64,000 nt of DNA from Coleofasciculus sp. FACHB-1120 (GCF_014698845.1 NZ_JACJTV010000021.1:1-64000); one strand, 5' to 3'. Shown: positions 1 to 8,973, counted from the stretch's first letter. Program-made: numbers and translations. The notes: generated by a model not told the origin, from the letters alone.

Positions 1-2
1 CT

Positions 3-299
3 TGGGGATGTGATTCGATTATTACTAAAGGACTTGTCATTGCTAGCCAGCTCAATATTTTATTATTACTTCATCATTTAACTAAGTTAATATTAAGGAT
101 AGGTCTATATAGTTTCATTTTATGGCACACCCTAACCGGCGGACTCAGACGCAGGTGGGCAAATAAACCTTTGAACACTTTTACTGAAGCCTTAGAGGCA
201 TTTCGTACAGCGATGTCTTGTCGTTTCATTGAGTGGTTGAACCACAACTGGGACGTATTTATCGCTTATAAAGAGAGTTTAGGCTTTGTTTGGGCTTGA
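3..299 (+). CDS. Transposase, C-terminal end (5' part outside window)
   Basis: An open frame runs without a stop from the window edge to TGA at 297-299 and encodes about 98 residues. The protein has a hydrophobic stretch (LNILLLLHH) followed by WHTLTGGLRRRWANKP, then FTEALEAFRTAMS and a tail ending YKESLGFVWA. This combination, with the EALEAFRTA block and the Y-K-x-S-L-G-x-x-W-A end, is what I remember of the C-termini of DDE transposases in cyanobacterial insertion sequences. The IS family is not resolved from this fragment. The terminal inverted repeat should lie somewhere in 300-420, but I cannot identify it without the left end. The element may be intact beyond the window. Confidence 0.68.
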   Translation, partial: WGCDSIITKGLVIASQLNILLLLHHLTKLILRIGLYSFILWHTLTGGLRRRWANKPLNTFTEALEAFRTAMSCRFIEWLNHNWDVFIAYKESLGFVWA

Positions 300-332
300 T
301 ATTTGTTTAAGTCCCACTAATAGATGCCCTGT

Positions 333-365
333 AAAAGAGAGAAGAAATCAAAATCTTTCTCTTTT
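333..365. terminator. Imperfect hairpin between transposase and tyrA ends
   Basis: AAAAGAGAGAAGA (333-345) pairs imperfectly with TCTTTCTCTTTT (354-365) across an 8-base loop. It lies between the convergent ends of the transposase and tyrA. It could terminate either transcript or be part of the insertion-sequence end. Confidence 0.35.
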
Positions 366-418
366 CTGGACAAAGGAAAAGTTAGGAAATCCGTCACTTA
401 GGGATTTTTGCCAGAAAT

Positions 419-1264
419 CTATTCTGGATTCAAAAACTTCGGTCGTGTCTGCTGGTTGATGGAAAGTTTTTCCTGCAATGAGTTCCAGTCTTCTTGCTCA
501 ATTTGAGAAATAATTTGATCGAGGCTGTGGCGATATTGTTGAAGGCTTCGCAGTAATTCCTCGCGATTGTACCGCGCCATCATCACACCTAATTCTGGAT
601 TGCCTCCGCCAACGCGACTGGTATCCCGAAAGCCAGAACTCGCTAATTGTTGCGCTAACTCTAGAACGGCTGGATCGGTTTCGTTGATGCAGGCATTAAT
701 TAAACCAGCACTGACCATTACCGGCAAGTGAGAAATCCAAGCTACCGCGCGATCGTGGTCTTCTGGACGGCACTGATAGATTTTAGCTTTGAGCGATCGC
801 GCGATTTCCTCGACAATATTCACGGCTGCGGGGGGCGTTGTTTTCACCGGCGTCAGCACATAAGCTTTCCCGGCAAATAGCTGAGTTTGAGCGGCTTCTA
901 AACCACTTTCTGCCGTCCCAGCCATCGGGTGCCCCCCCACAAAGTTCGTCCAAATCGGTTCTAGCGCTTCCACCACCGGCTTCTTGACCGAACCCACATC
1001 TGTGATGATGGCGTTGGCAGACAAATGGGGAATGAGCTGCTGTACAGTTGGTGCGATCGCACGAATGGGCGTACACACGAATACCACATCGGCAGATGCT
1101 AAGAGTGCCAGATCCACACTTGCATCATCCACAACCCCACGCGCGATCGCATCAACACACGTTTGTTCTCGACGCGCGATTCCTAAAACCTGATAGCCAG
1201 CCGCTCGTAAGTCCAAACCCAGCGAGCCGCCAATTAGCCCCAACCCTACAATCCCAATATTCAT
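419..1264 (-). CDS. tyrA: Prephenate/arogenate dehydrogenase
   Basis: Catalyses the NAD(P)-dependent oxidative decarboxylation in tyrosine synthesis, on prephenate or, as is usual in cyanobacteria, on arogenate. The 281-residue protein opens with the Rossmann motif GLGLIGGSLGLDL (residues 7-19). It carries the family blocks VGSVK, GGHPMAGTAESG and SHLPVMVSAGL, the last holding the catalytic-region histidine. The length matches monofunctional cyanobacterial TyrA, with no fused chorismate mutase or ACT domain. The ATG at 1264 begins directly with the Rossmann strand, so the start is secure. It stands alone; its upstream neighbour diverges more than 600 bp away. Substrate preference cannot be decided from sequence by eye. 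Confidence 0.93.
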   Translation of the reverse strand: MNIGIVGLGLIGGSLGLDLRAAGYQVLGIARREQTCVDAIARGVVDDASVDLALLASADVVFVCTPIRAIAPTVQQLIPHLSANAIITDVGSVKKPVVEALEPIWTNFVGGHPMAGTAESGLEAAQTQLFAGKAYVLTPVKTTPPAAVNIVEEIARSLKAKIYQCRPEDHDRAVAWISHLPVMVSAGLINACINETDPAVLELAQQLASSGFRDTSRVGGGNPELGVMMARYNREELLRSLQQYRHSLDQIISQIEQEDWNSLQEKLSINQQTRPKFLNPE

Positions 1265-1400
1265 TGTTCTGTCTAAATACTATTTCACAGTAAGGTTGCC
1301 ACAAATAACTTGCTGGAAATGGCTACTGGCGCAGACGCGAACTGACAAGTCAGCGCTTCGCTATCGCCGTAAATCTTCTACAATCCAAAATGGTATAAAC

Positions 1401-1434
1401 CTCTTGTTTCTCCCAAAAATGGGGGAAACAAGAG
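1401..1434. repeat. 14-bp-arm inverted repeat
   Basis: CTCTTGTTTCTCCC (1401-1414) pairs with GGGGGAAACAAGAG (1421-1434) across a 6-base loop, all Watson-Crick except one G-T pair. There is no T-run at either side, so it is not a standard terminator. It could be a processed RNA hairpin or a small palindromic repeat. Confidence 0.6.
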
Positions 1435-1498
1435 CAATTTGGTTTTCTTCCCGAAACCAGGAGGGCTGGAGACGGTTTCTCTCTGGGACTACTGTACC

Positions 1499-1523
1499 GA
1501 TGTTCTAGCATGATGTTCTAGCA
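1499..1523. repeat. Direct repeat of a 12-mer
   Basis: GATGTTCTAGCA occurs at 1499-1510 and again at 1512-1523, one base apart. Such short tandem copies in cyanobacterial spacers usually arise by slippage; no function is evident. Confidence 0.6.
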
Positions 1524-1883
1524 TACAGTGCCGACTTACCCCACAATCCAATCAGCCACTACTGAGGTTTCAGTCAAAATGCGCTGTACAACATTTTCCT
1601 CAGGAAAGCCCTTCCATAACAGCTGAGGTAGGCAGCATAATAGATTTCTTCATTCATCCTTCATCATTTTGAGGATGCCTCACAGAACTTACTTCTAAGA
1701 TTTACATGAGGGGCACGCTAGATTAGTGCTTGTACAACTTTGTACAACTTTAGATAGATGCCGGGGAAAATCCCGGCTCAACGCAAGCAAAGCCAGGGTT
1801 CATCTGCTGCAAACTCACCCAGCCACTCAAAACGACAAATGAACCTCAAGGCTTGCTGGTAGCGCCCTCCTCCTAACCATAAA

Positions 1884-3491
1884 ATGAGAATGCTGGCAAG
1901 GTGGCTCGAAATGAATGTCGATGAACTGATAGTAAGATATGCAGCCGGTGCGCGAAACTTCGCGGCAATTGACCTGAGTGAGGCAAACTTGAGTGGCATC
2001 AACCTCAGCGGCGCTAATTTGACAGGTGCTAATTTAAGCGTGGCAAATCTCAGCGGTGCCAATCTCGAAGCCGCTAACTTGACTCAAGCCAAACTGAATG
2101 TCGCTAGGCTCAGTGGAGCCAATCTTAGCAATGCCATCTTAAACCAGGCAAACTTCAACGTTGCTAACCTGATTCGAGCGGATATGGGGGGAGCGCAGCT
2201 CATCCAAGCCGTCTTAATTCGAGCCGAGCTAATTCGCGCGGATCTAAGTGGGTGCAATCTCAAATCAGCGAACCTCAGCGGTGCCGATTTGCGTGAAGCA
2301 ACCCTCAGAGAAGCCAATCTCAGTCGCGCCAGTTTGAATGAAGCCAACCTCCGGGGTGCCTTTTTGACGGGAGCCAACTTGGAGCAGGCAAACTTAAATG
2401 GCACTGACTTAAGCCGCACCGATTTGAGCGGTGCTAATTTCCGAGAGACAGAACTCAGGCAAGCCAATCTCAGCCGTGCCAATCTCAGTGGGGCAGACCT
2501 AAGCGGTGCAAATCTGCGTTGGGCAGACTTAAGCGGCGCAAATCTGCGTTGGGCAGATTTAAGCGGCGCAAAATTAAGCGGAGCTAACTTAATCGGCGCA
2601 GACCTTAGCAATGCCAATTTACTCAATGCCAGCTTAGTTCACGCCGATCTCACCCAGGCTCGATTGATTAAAGCCGATTGGATTGGAGCTGACTTGACTG
2701 GGGCGATTTTAACCGGGGCAAAACTGTATGCAGTCTCCCGTTTCGGTCTGAAAACTGAAGGAGTAACCTGCGAGTGGGTTGACTTGAGTCCAGATGGCGA
2801 TCGCAGTGAAATTTTTCGTCTCACCACTGAAGAATCAAAAAAGTTCTTCAACGAAACGCTGCCAACTGTCCGAATTATCGTGGACGCACCGTTAGATTTA
2901 GAGGCAAATTTAGCGCTAGCCACTACTTATCATCACCTCTCCAAGCATTATCCGGGGATCGTCCATCCTCCCAGTTTGGAAGTCAGCGCTCGAAAAACCA
3001 TTCTCACTTTCAGAATTGATAGCAACGATCAATTATTTCCCCTTGCTTACGTCGCTATTTTTCCCTTCAACGATGCAGTAGCAACTCAGAGAAATATCAG
3101 CGCCCTAGTTAACTTACTTCAATCTCAAAATCAATCATCACTAGGGCATAAAGATGCTCAGCGAATTAGGCAACTAACTGCCGCCCTTACTAAAACTATC
3201 AATCAAGTCGGCAGTCTTGATATTTTCAAAATGGTTCCTGAATTGAAAAGAAATTTAAACTTTTTCCAGGCTCCAACCCAGACAGTGTTAAATAATTCTA
3301 CAGATCAAACCTTGAATGTTTATCATCACCCAGTTTTTGGTAAGCGATTTATGAATCAAAGTCAATCTAATTCCAGCGGTTTGCCGAAAAACAACTCGGT
3401 GGAAGCGCAAGGCTCGATTCTCCCTCCCGTAGGTACATTGATCGAATTTGTCAAGGAATTTGATTATTTAGAAAAATTACAGCAAAGTTGA
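1884..3491 (+). CDS. Pentapeptide-repeat protein with C-terminal conserved domain
   Basis: A 535-residue protein. Residues about 25-275 are an almost unbroken A(N/D)LxX pentapeptide array (for example ANLSG, ADLSG), which folds as a right-handed quadrilateral beta-helix. Residues about 290-535 form a separate region with no repeats and mixed alpha/beta character that I do not recognise. The start ATG at 1884 precedes a short amphipathic segment (MRMLARWLEMNVDELIVRY); a second ATG at 1890 is possible. Two identical-looking 30-bp units at 2508-2567 show recent in-frame duplication within the array. No signal peptide is seen, so it is probably cytoplasmic. The array has been linked in other proteins to protein binding, but no specific role can be assigned here. 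Confidence 0.85.
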   Translation: MRMLARWLEMNVDELIVRYAAGARNFAAIDLSEANLSGINLSGANLTGANLSVANLSGANLEAANLTQAKLNVARLSGANLSNAILNQANFNVANLIRADMGGAQLIQAVLIRAELIRADLSGCNLKSANLSGADLREATLREANLSRASLNEANLRGAFLTGANLEQANLNGTDLSRTDLSGANFRETELRQANLSRANLSGADLSGANLRWADLSGANLRWADLSGAKLSGANLIGADLSNANLLNASLVHADLTQARLIKADWIGADLTGAILTGAKLYAVSRFGLKTEGVTCEWVDLSPDGDRSEIFRLTTEESKKFFNETLPTVRIIVDAPLDLEANLALATTYHHLSKHYPGIVHPPSLEVSARKTILTFRIDSNDQLFPLAYVAIFPFNDAVATQRNISALVNLLQSQNQSSLGHKDAQRIRQLTAALTKTINQVGSLDIFKMVPELKRNLNFFQAPTQTVLNNSTDQTLNVYHHPVFGKRFMNQSQSNSSGLPKNNSVEAQGSILPPVGTLIEFVKEFDYLEKLQQS

Positions 3492-3589
3492 AAAAAAGGT
3501 TAGCAGGCAAAAGACAAAAAAAAAGAGAAAATATGTAAAGCAAGTTTTTTTACTTTTTGCTTTCCTAACTCCAAAGTCTCAAATTTAAA

Positions 3590-5218
3590 GTGATAGAGGT
3601 AGAAGTTCATTCCTCACTACGTGCATTCCTTCGGGAGCAGGAGAATCGTTCTTGGCCTCATCATCTGACAATGGCGAGGCTAGTGGCGCGGGCTTTACGA
3701 TTGGGGCGTTCTGCCCTGATTCAAACGGGGATTTCTTCGCACGGTACGGGGAAGTATCGCCTGAGTTACTTAGCGCCAGCACTGCTATGGAGGAAACCCG
3801 TCATCCTGGTGGCTCCGGAATCAGTGCAGCAAAGCTTGTTAGAGGTGGAAATTCCCCAGATGCGACAGTGGATGGGAACGGAAAAAGCTATCCTGACAGG
3901 CGATGCATGGCCTGACGCTGACTTTCAGGGACTGCTGTTAATCTCTCCAGAGGTTTGGTTGGCTGACCGCCTCAAAGGGCTGGGTGGGATACCTTTTGGC
4001 ATTCCAACGATTTTTGATGGTGCCGATGACTTGGAAGAGTGGGCACGCGACCAACTGACTGCTGGCTTGCAACCTAGTGATTGGGACGATTTGATGCTGG
4101 CTTTTCCCCGCAAGATAAAGGCAATCCGGGATGCGCGGGTACAGCTAACAAAAGCCGTCTTTCAGCATCCAGCCAATCCTTACGAGTGCTGTCTGATTTC
4201 ACCTGCTGAGCAAGACATCTTGAGACAGCTCTACGCGATCTTAGGGAATGTAATAGGAGTCGAAGGCAGGGAGAACCTTGTCGAGACAAGAATGGTTCCC
4301 TCTGGAGAGGGAGGGAGTGGGAGAGGGGGAGAATTTACTTTCTCACCGAATTTACCTCCGGCTTGGAGAATTTTTTGGCATCGATTGCAAGCAGAAGACC
4401 AACTCATGTGGGCAGAAATTGCTCGGAGTCAGGGTCAATTTTCTTTGTATTGCGGTCCTGTTGAGGTGGCAACGGCTTTAGCAAAAATCTGGCACCACGA
4501 GCCGGTGGTATTGATTGGTGCGGCACTGGATTTAGAGACAGAAGCGATCGCCTATCGTCAGCGGGTAGGATTGGGCAACTTAACGTGTCTGAAGTTTTCT
4601 CCAGATAGGCAGAACGAACTGATTCAGCTATATCTCCCCGATCGGTTGCCCATGCCAAATACACCCCAATTTCAGGGAGTTCTGATTCAAGAAGTCCAGA
4701 AGCTAGTTGAGACGATGGATTGGTCGCTGGCAGAGAATCCCAACATTCAAAGACTAGCGGTGATCTTGGTCGAGGATACGCCATTAAAAGCCCAGGTGGC
4801 ATCTGTGATGGCCGCGGAGTTCGGCTCCCGCGTACAAGTGGAAAAAACCAGTTTGTCAAACAATGGCATTCTGGTTACGGGATGGGAATTCTGGCGGCAT
4901 CATCAGGAGGTGTTGCCTGCGCCCCAGTTGCTAGTGATGGCAACATTGCCGATCCCTTCTCTAGAAAATCCCCTGGTAGCGGGTCGGGTAGCCCATTACA
5001 AGGAACAGCGGAAAGATTGGTTTCGCTTGTATCTGTTGCCGGTAGCTTTGAGTGAATTGCAGCGAGCGATCGCCCCCGTGCGAGAATGCCGAGGCGTCGT
5101 TGCTCTCCTCGATGGTCGCGTTAATAACCGCAGCTACGGCTCACAGGTGCTAGAAGCGCTGAGTCCTTTGGCTCGGATCAACTATTTGGACAGCAACTGG
5201 TTTACTAGCGATCGCTAG
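3590..5218 (+). CDS. DinG/XPD-like helicase family protein, degenerate motifs
   Basis: A 542-residue cyanobacterial protein of the type usually annotated as ATP-dependent DNA helicase. Helicase features include a strand-loop at residues 43-55 (QTGISSHGTGKYR), a second strand PVILVAPE, the segment FQGLLLISPE, and a C-terminal block ALLDGRVNNRSYGSQVL that resembles motif VI of the DinG/XPD group. The Walker A-like loop reads HGTGKY, lacking the usual Ser/Thr after Lys. The DEAH position reads DGADD. ATPase activity is therefore doubtful. The start is GTG at 3590, from which homologous-looking sequence (VEVHSSLRAFLREQ) begins at once. It stands between a pentapeptide gene and a DUF2839 gene on the same strand. 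Confidence 0.72.
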   Translation: MIEVEVHSSLRAFLREQENRSWPHHLTMARLVARALRLGRSALIQTGISSHGTGKYRLSYLAPALLWRKPVILVAPESVQQSLLEVEIPQMRQWMGTEKAILTGDAWPDADFQGLLLISPEVWLADRLKGLGGIPFGIPTIFDGADDLEEWARDQLTAGLQPSDWDDLMLAFPRKIKAIRDARVQLTKAVFQHPANPYECCLISPAEQDILRQLYAILGNVIGVEGRENLVETRMVPSGEGGSGRGGEFTFSPNLPPAWRIFWHRLQAEDQLMWAEIARSQGQFSLYCGPVEVATALAKIWHHEPVVLIGAALDLETEAIAYRQRVGLGNLTCLKFSPDRQNELIQLYLPDRLPMPNTPQFQGVLIQEVQKLVETMDWSLAENPNIQRLAVILVEDTPLKAQVASVMAAEFGSRVQVEKTSLSNNGILVTGWEFWRHHQEVLPAPQLLVMATLPIPSLENPLVAGRVAHYKEQRKDWFRLYLLPVALSELQRAIAPVRECRGVVALLDGRVNNRSYGSQVLEALSPLARINYLDSNWFTSDR

Positions 5219-5342
5219 CTTCTCCCAAACCCCTCACCGATCGTCCCTTTGCCTCAATCTTGTAATTTAATGAATAAAATTCAGCGGCGACTTCCACGCC
5301 AGCGTTATGATAAACAAATGTCTAAAGGCATGACCAAAAGCG

Positions 5343-5555
5343 ATGGGTGAATCCAAGCGTCGGAAAGAAGCACTCAAAGAGAAGTATGGTCAAGATACCT
5401 ACATCCTTCCTTGGGTGCCGATTACCAAAACTCAGGCACAACAGTTTGTGAAAGTCTCCGGTCAGGGAGCTTGGTACGGTATCGGCTTCCTGATCCTGTT
5501 TTGGGTAACTATCCGCTTCATCGGACCTTCCTTTGGTTGGTGGCAGGTCAACTAG
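5343..5555 (+). CDS. DUF2839 small membrane protein
   Basis: A 70-residue protein starting MGESKRRKEALKEKYG, with a single hydrophobic segment at about residues 46-62 (GIGFLILFWVTIRFIG). The basic start, the PWVPITKTQAQQFV block and the aromatic tail match the DUF2839 family, which is confined to cyanobacteria and plastid relatives. The function is unknown. The ATG at 5343 is the only good start. Confidence 0.88.
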   Translation: MGESKRRKEALKEKYGQDTYILPWVPITKTQAQQFVKVSGQGAWYGIGFLILFWVTIRFIGPSFGWWQVN

Positions 5556-6013
5556 ACCTTCCTAAACATCTGGTTGGGTGAAGTGCTTAGAGACGAAGTA
5601 TTTGATAGATTTGTCTTGCCGATAGGCATTCCCAAAGCCATCAAATGCTTTGTCTCAAACTCTATAAGTAGGCTTCGCCCATAGGACTAGATTGAATTGA
5701 TTATTCTTATCCTTAGCGATCGCTCCCCTTATACGCAGCAATAATTTTACCCCTCGCAACACTTTGCTGCTAAGTCCGTCTTTAGCTAGAAGCAACCTTT
5801 AACATTGCTCTCTAGGATGCAGGAGTATCACACAAACTGTTATGGTTGATACTTGGCTTTTCTAATATAGTCAAGTTAACCTGGTGCAAATCAGGGAGTC
5901 GTCTAGCTCTAAATTTTCCAAGCTCCTCAATTAATTTACCGTCATCCTTGGGGAGCAAAATCTTAAGAAAGTATAAAAGGTTTAAACTTAGGTGTGGTGG
6001 TTGGAGGACAACC
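5556..6013. other. Spacer upstream of the DUF1815 gene
   Basis: No gene is supported here. An in-frame open region continues upstream of the DUF1815 start to 5846, but its composition is not protein-like and it has no ribosome binding site. Confidence 0.5.
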
Positions 6014-6358
6014 GTGTTTCTACGACTTGCAGAGCAACACCGTCAATTTGTACAGGATCTAGTGATGAACCTTCAAGCTCTGGCGATCGTGCTAGAGCAG
6101 CGAGGCTATTTGGCTTCTTGCTATACCTGCGGAGGCCAAATGAATAGCGCATCATTTATGGTTAGTCTCGCTGACAACCATCTAATTCGCTTTTTAGTCT
6201 CGGATTATGGGATCACCTGGACAGAAATGCGGGATGACCGTGAATTAATGAAGCTAGAGGGGGCTGAAGCGATTTGTCAGCTACAAGACCTAGCGAATCT
6301 AGTCAAATATCAAATCAAACCTTCTGAGTATCGTCCTGCCGTGCCCCAGCGAGGCTAA
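6014..6358 (+). CDS. DUF1815 family protein
   Basis: A 114-residue conserved cyanobacterial protein (residues FLRLAEQHRQFVQDL, then YTCGGQMNSASFMVSL and YGITWTEM). The start is GTG at 6014, because GGAGG at 6003-6007 sits six bases upstream and family members begin at this FLRLAEQ block. A longer frame to 5846 is open but unlikely to be translated. The function is unknown; the protein is small, soluble and mostly alpha/beta. Confidence 0.88.
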   Translation: MFLRLAEQHRQFVQDLVMNLQALAIVLEQRGYLASCYTCGGQMNSASFMVSLADNHLIRFLVSDYGITWTEMRDDRELMKLEGAEAICQLQDLANLVKYQIKPSEYRPAVPQRG

Positions 6359-6479
6359 TGGAGTTAGCGTAGCAAGGTTTCGCCACTCTCTTTAGACAGA
6401 TTAGCTCCTAGGACTGCTAATCTGAAAAGTGAGAAACCTACGTGCTAACCCCTGGCGACGGATGCCGGAAGAGATGTCT

Positions 6480-7385
6480 ATGACTGCCCTTGATTGTGCA
6501 TGGCAACACCATTTTATTGAGACCAACAACATTCGCTTACATTGTGTCACCCAAGGAGAGGGAGAGCTAGTTATCCTGTTGCACGGGTTTCCAGAGTTTT
6601 GGTATTCCTGGCGGCATCAGATCCCAGCACTGGCTCGCCATTTTAAGGTGGTGGTTCCCGATTTACGGGGCTACAACGATTCGGATAAGCCCCTCAGTGG
6701 TTATGACCTAGATACTCTTAGCGCCGATATTCGGGGTCTGATTGAGAATTTAGGGTATGTTCGGGCACATATTGTTGGTCACGATTGGGGCGGATTGATC
6801 GCATGGCATCTAGCCCAGAAGTTTCCAGACGTTCTGAATCGTCTGGCTATTTTGAATGCGCCACACCCGTACAGGTTTTGGCAGGAATTGACGGGAAACC
6901 TGGATCACCTGCGTCGCAGCTGGTACGTTCTTGCGTTTCAAATTCCTGGTTTGCCAGAGTGGCTGATTCAGCAAAATTTAAAAGATTTTGTTAATAACGT
7001 GTTTCGCGGACAGGCAGTTCGCAAAGGCGCGTTTTCTGCCGAGGATGCCCAAGTGTATCAGGCAGCATTGGCAAAGCCTGGGGTTCTGGCGGCGGCGATT
7101 AACTACTATCGTTCCTCTTTGTCGCCTCAAAATTGGCTGCATCACTGGGGGCGATCGCCCGATCCCGTCACCGTGCCCACTTTGATTTTATGGAGCGAAG
7201 AAGATGCCTTTTTGAATCGAAAACTTACCGAAGGCATGGAACGCTTGATCTCGGCTCCTTTTAACCTAAAATTTATCAGTCACTGCGGTCACTGGATGCA
7301 GCAAGAAGTTCCCCATACCGTCAATCGAGAACTCTTAAACTTTTTCCGATCCCCAGTGTTAACTGGCAGGAAAAAAAGCTTCTAA
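6480..7385 (+). CDS. Alpha/beta hydrolase, epoxide hydrolase-like
   Basis: A protein of about 301 residues. It has the oxyanion motif HGFPEFWYSWRHQ, the nucleophile elbow GHDWGG (Asp nucleophile), a helical cap region in the middle, an acid-loop segment WSEEDAF and the catalytic His in HCGHWMQQE. An Asp nucleophile inside GHDWGG together with HGFPE is typical of soluble epoxide hydrolases and haloalkane dehalogenase relatives. Starts at 6429 (GTG), 6462, 6474 and 6480 are open; 6480 is preferred because GGAAGAG at 6468-6474 is at a workable distance. A strong terminator follows at 7473-7518. The substrate is unknown. Confidence 0.88.
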   Translation: MTALDCAWQHHFIETNNIRLHCVTQGEGELVILLHGFPEFWYSWRHQIPALARHFKVVVPDLRGYNDSDKPLSGYDLDTLSADIRGLIENLGYVRAHIVGHDWGGLIAWHLAQKFPDVLNRLAILNAPHPYRFWQELTGNLDHLRRSWYVLAFQIPGLPEWLIQQNLKDFVNNVFRGQAVRKGAFSAEDAQVYQAALAKPGVLAAAINYYRSSLSPQNWLHHWGRSPDPVTVPTLILWSEEDAFLNRKLTEGMERLISAPFNLKFISHCGHWMQQEVPHTVNRELLNFFRSPVLTGRKKSF

Positions 7386-7976
7386 ATCTCCTGGTGAATC
7401 TCTACTGAGAAACTGCTGCCAGTGCGGGGAGGTTGAAATCTGACAACATCTCTCGTGTCAACAATCTTTAACAAAACGCTGGATAGTGCCAAATTAATTG
7501 GCGCTATCCAGCGTTTTTGAATGTTAGCTTAGCAAAAGCGAAAGGAAACGAATTGACCCAGAATAGCTCAAAAGCCTTGTAGCCTCGGATTCTTGGGCTA
7601 CAGAGTTGTCGGCGATCGCGTTGAGACTCACTTTCCTCAAGACACTCGGTGCTGGCGTTAATTTTTCAACAAACTCAGGTCATCAGGCAATATCAAACCC
7701 TCGTTTGGCGGTCAAAGAGGGGATTGTGATGAAAAACACAGAGCAACCATGACAGTTGACAACCCCAGTCGCCAAATTTTGTTGCATCCTGGAAGAGTAG
7801 GGGTTGTATCTATTTCGTTCGACAGAGGACAAGGTTGTATCCTCGGATTAACGCGATTTATGGCGTAGCGCCACCAGCAAAATGATTGGGTACCGTGAGA
7901 GCGATCGCCTCATGCTCAATCATTTCCCAATTCAGCAACGCCCCCTCACTGCACTCAGTACCAGCGAGAACTAAGG
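7386..7976. other. Spacer with one terminator
   Basis: Apart from the terminator at 7473-7518 nothing is recognised. The region has several HIP1-like GCGATCG octamers and no open frame with a plausible start. Confidence 0.5.
7473..7518 (+). terminator. Rho-independent terminator of the hydrolase gene
   Basis: AAAACGCTGGATAGTGCC (7473-7490) pairs with GGCGCTATCCAGCGTTTT (7500-7517), giving an 18-bp stem with one G-T pair and a 9-base loop, followed by T residues. The A-rich left flank also lets it work on the other strand. Confidence 0.9.
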
Positions 7977-8858
7977 ATGTTTAACGCTACAGAAATTCTA
8001 ATTGACTCTTTTGTTCAAAAGATTCGTGAAGGCTACCGACGCACTTACGGCGGCTACAAGCCCGACTACGAAGATATTATTGCCTGGGCGGGGGGTATGG
8101 CTCTGGAAAACATTGCCAATAGCGATGCCCTCTATCACAATGTCGAACACTCGATTTTAGTCGCTCTGGTCGGGCAAGAAATCTTGCGGGGTAGACACAT
8201 CCGCGAGGGTGGGGTGTCCTGCGAAGACTGGTTGCACTTTATTCTCTCCTTGGTTTGCCATGATATTGGCTACGTGAAGGGCGTGTGTCGCCTAGATAGA
8301 GACTACGAAAGACTGTATGCGACGGGGCAAGATGCAGAAATGGTTTCCGTGCCTCGCGGATCTTCAGATGCCAGCTTGACACCGTATCACGTAGATCGAG
8401 CCAAACTCTTTATTGAAGAGCGCTTTGGTGGTCATAAACTGATTGATGCGGAATTGATCAAGCGCAATATTGAACTAACTCGTTTCCCAGTCCCAAAAGC
8501 AGAGGATCATCAAGATACGGTTAATTATCCGGGCTTGGTTCGGGCCTCTGATTTGATTGGTCAGTTAAGCGATCCCCGCTACCTGAAGAAAATTGGGGCG
8601 CTGTACTACGAGTTTGAGGAAACTGGCGTCAATCAAGCCTTAGGTTATCGGCATCCTGGAGACTTGCGGCGGAACTATCCCAAATTTTATTGGCATGGGG
8701 TATTTCCGTATATTCAAGATGCGCTGCGCTACCTGTCGCTAACTCAGCAAGGTAAACAAATCATTGCCAACCTCTACTCGAATGTGTTTGTTGTGGAACA
8801 CGAAAGTGCCGAGGATGAGCGGAGGCAACTGGAAGAACAGTTAGTAGTTGGAACTTAG
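7977..8858 (+). CDS. HD-domain metal-dependent phosphohydrolase
   Basis: A 293-residue soluble protein. The HD superfamily residues are visible as YHNVEHSILV (first His), LVCHDIGYVKG (the His-Asp pair) and a downstream Asp in RASDLIGQLSDPRYL. The family hydrolyses phosphate esters of nucleotides or cyclic dinucleotides with divalent metals; the substrate is not evident. It begins at ATG 7977 and is followed by the inverted repeat at 8875-8951 before the permease gene. No other domain is fused to it, so it is not a classical regulator. Confidence 0.82.
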   Translation: MFNATEILIDSFVQKIREGYRRTYGGYKPDYEDIIAWAGGMALENIANSDALYHNVEHSILVALVGQEILRGRHIREGGVSCEDWLHFILSLVCHDIGYVKGVCRLDRDYERLYATGQDAEMVSVPRGSSDASLTPYHVDRAKLFIEERFGGHKLIDAELIKRNIELTRFPVPKAEDHQDTVNYPGLVRASDLIGQLSDPRYLKKIGALYYEFEETGVNQALGYRHPGDLRRNYPKFYWHGVFPYIQDALRYLSLTQQGKQIIANLYSNVFVVEHESAEDERRQLEEQLVVGT

Positions 8859-8874
8859 ACAGGTGAAAACTCGA

Positions 8875-8951
8875 GAGTTAGGAGTTAAGAATCAAAATCA
8901 GCTTGGAAATACTGAATTCTAGCTTATGATTTAACTTAAAACTCCTAACTC
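8875..8951. repeat. 12-bp inverted repeat with long loop
   Basis: GAGTTAGGAGTT (8875-8886) is the exact reverse complement of AACTCCTAACTC (8940-8951). Further TCCTAACT-like copies follow to 8970. This resembles the short tandem heptanucleotide repeats found in other spacers of this window. Confidence 0.6.
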
Positions 8952-8973
8952 ATAATTCCTAACTACTAACTTT

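Larger units (their letters stand above)
1265..1883. other. Gene-free spacer between tyrA and the pentapeptide gene
   Basis: No credible gene is visible. The spacer holds a strong hairpin (1401-1434) and a tandem 12-mer pair (1499-1523). A doubled TGTACAACTT lies near 1733-1752. Short frames here lack a recognisable product. Promoters for both divergent flanking genes must lie here but no clear boxes were identified. Confidence 0.5.

Noticed and set aside
2084-2626. 180-residue minus-strand open frame
   Set aside because: It is the antisense shadow of the pentapeptide array; its Leu/Ala/Pro/Lys-rich repeats simply mirror the repeated codons.
5846-6013. N-terminal extension of the DUF1815 gene
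   Set aside because: Open in frame but without a ribosome binding site; the GTG at 6014 has GGAGG and matches the family start.
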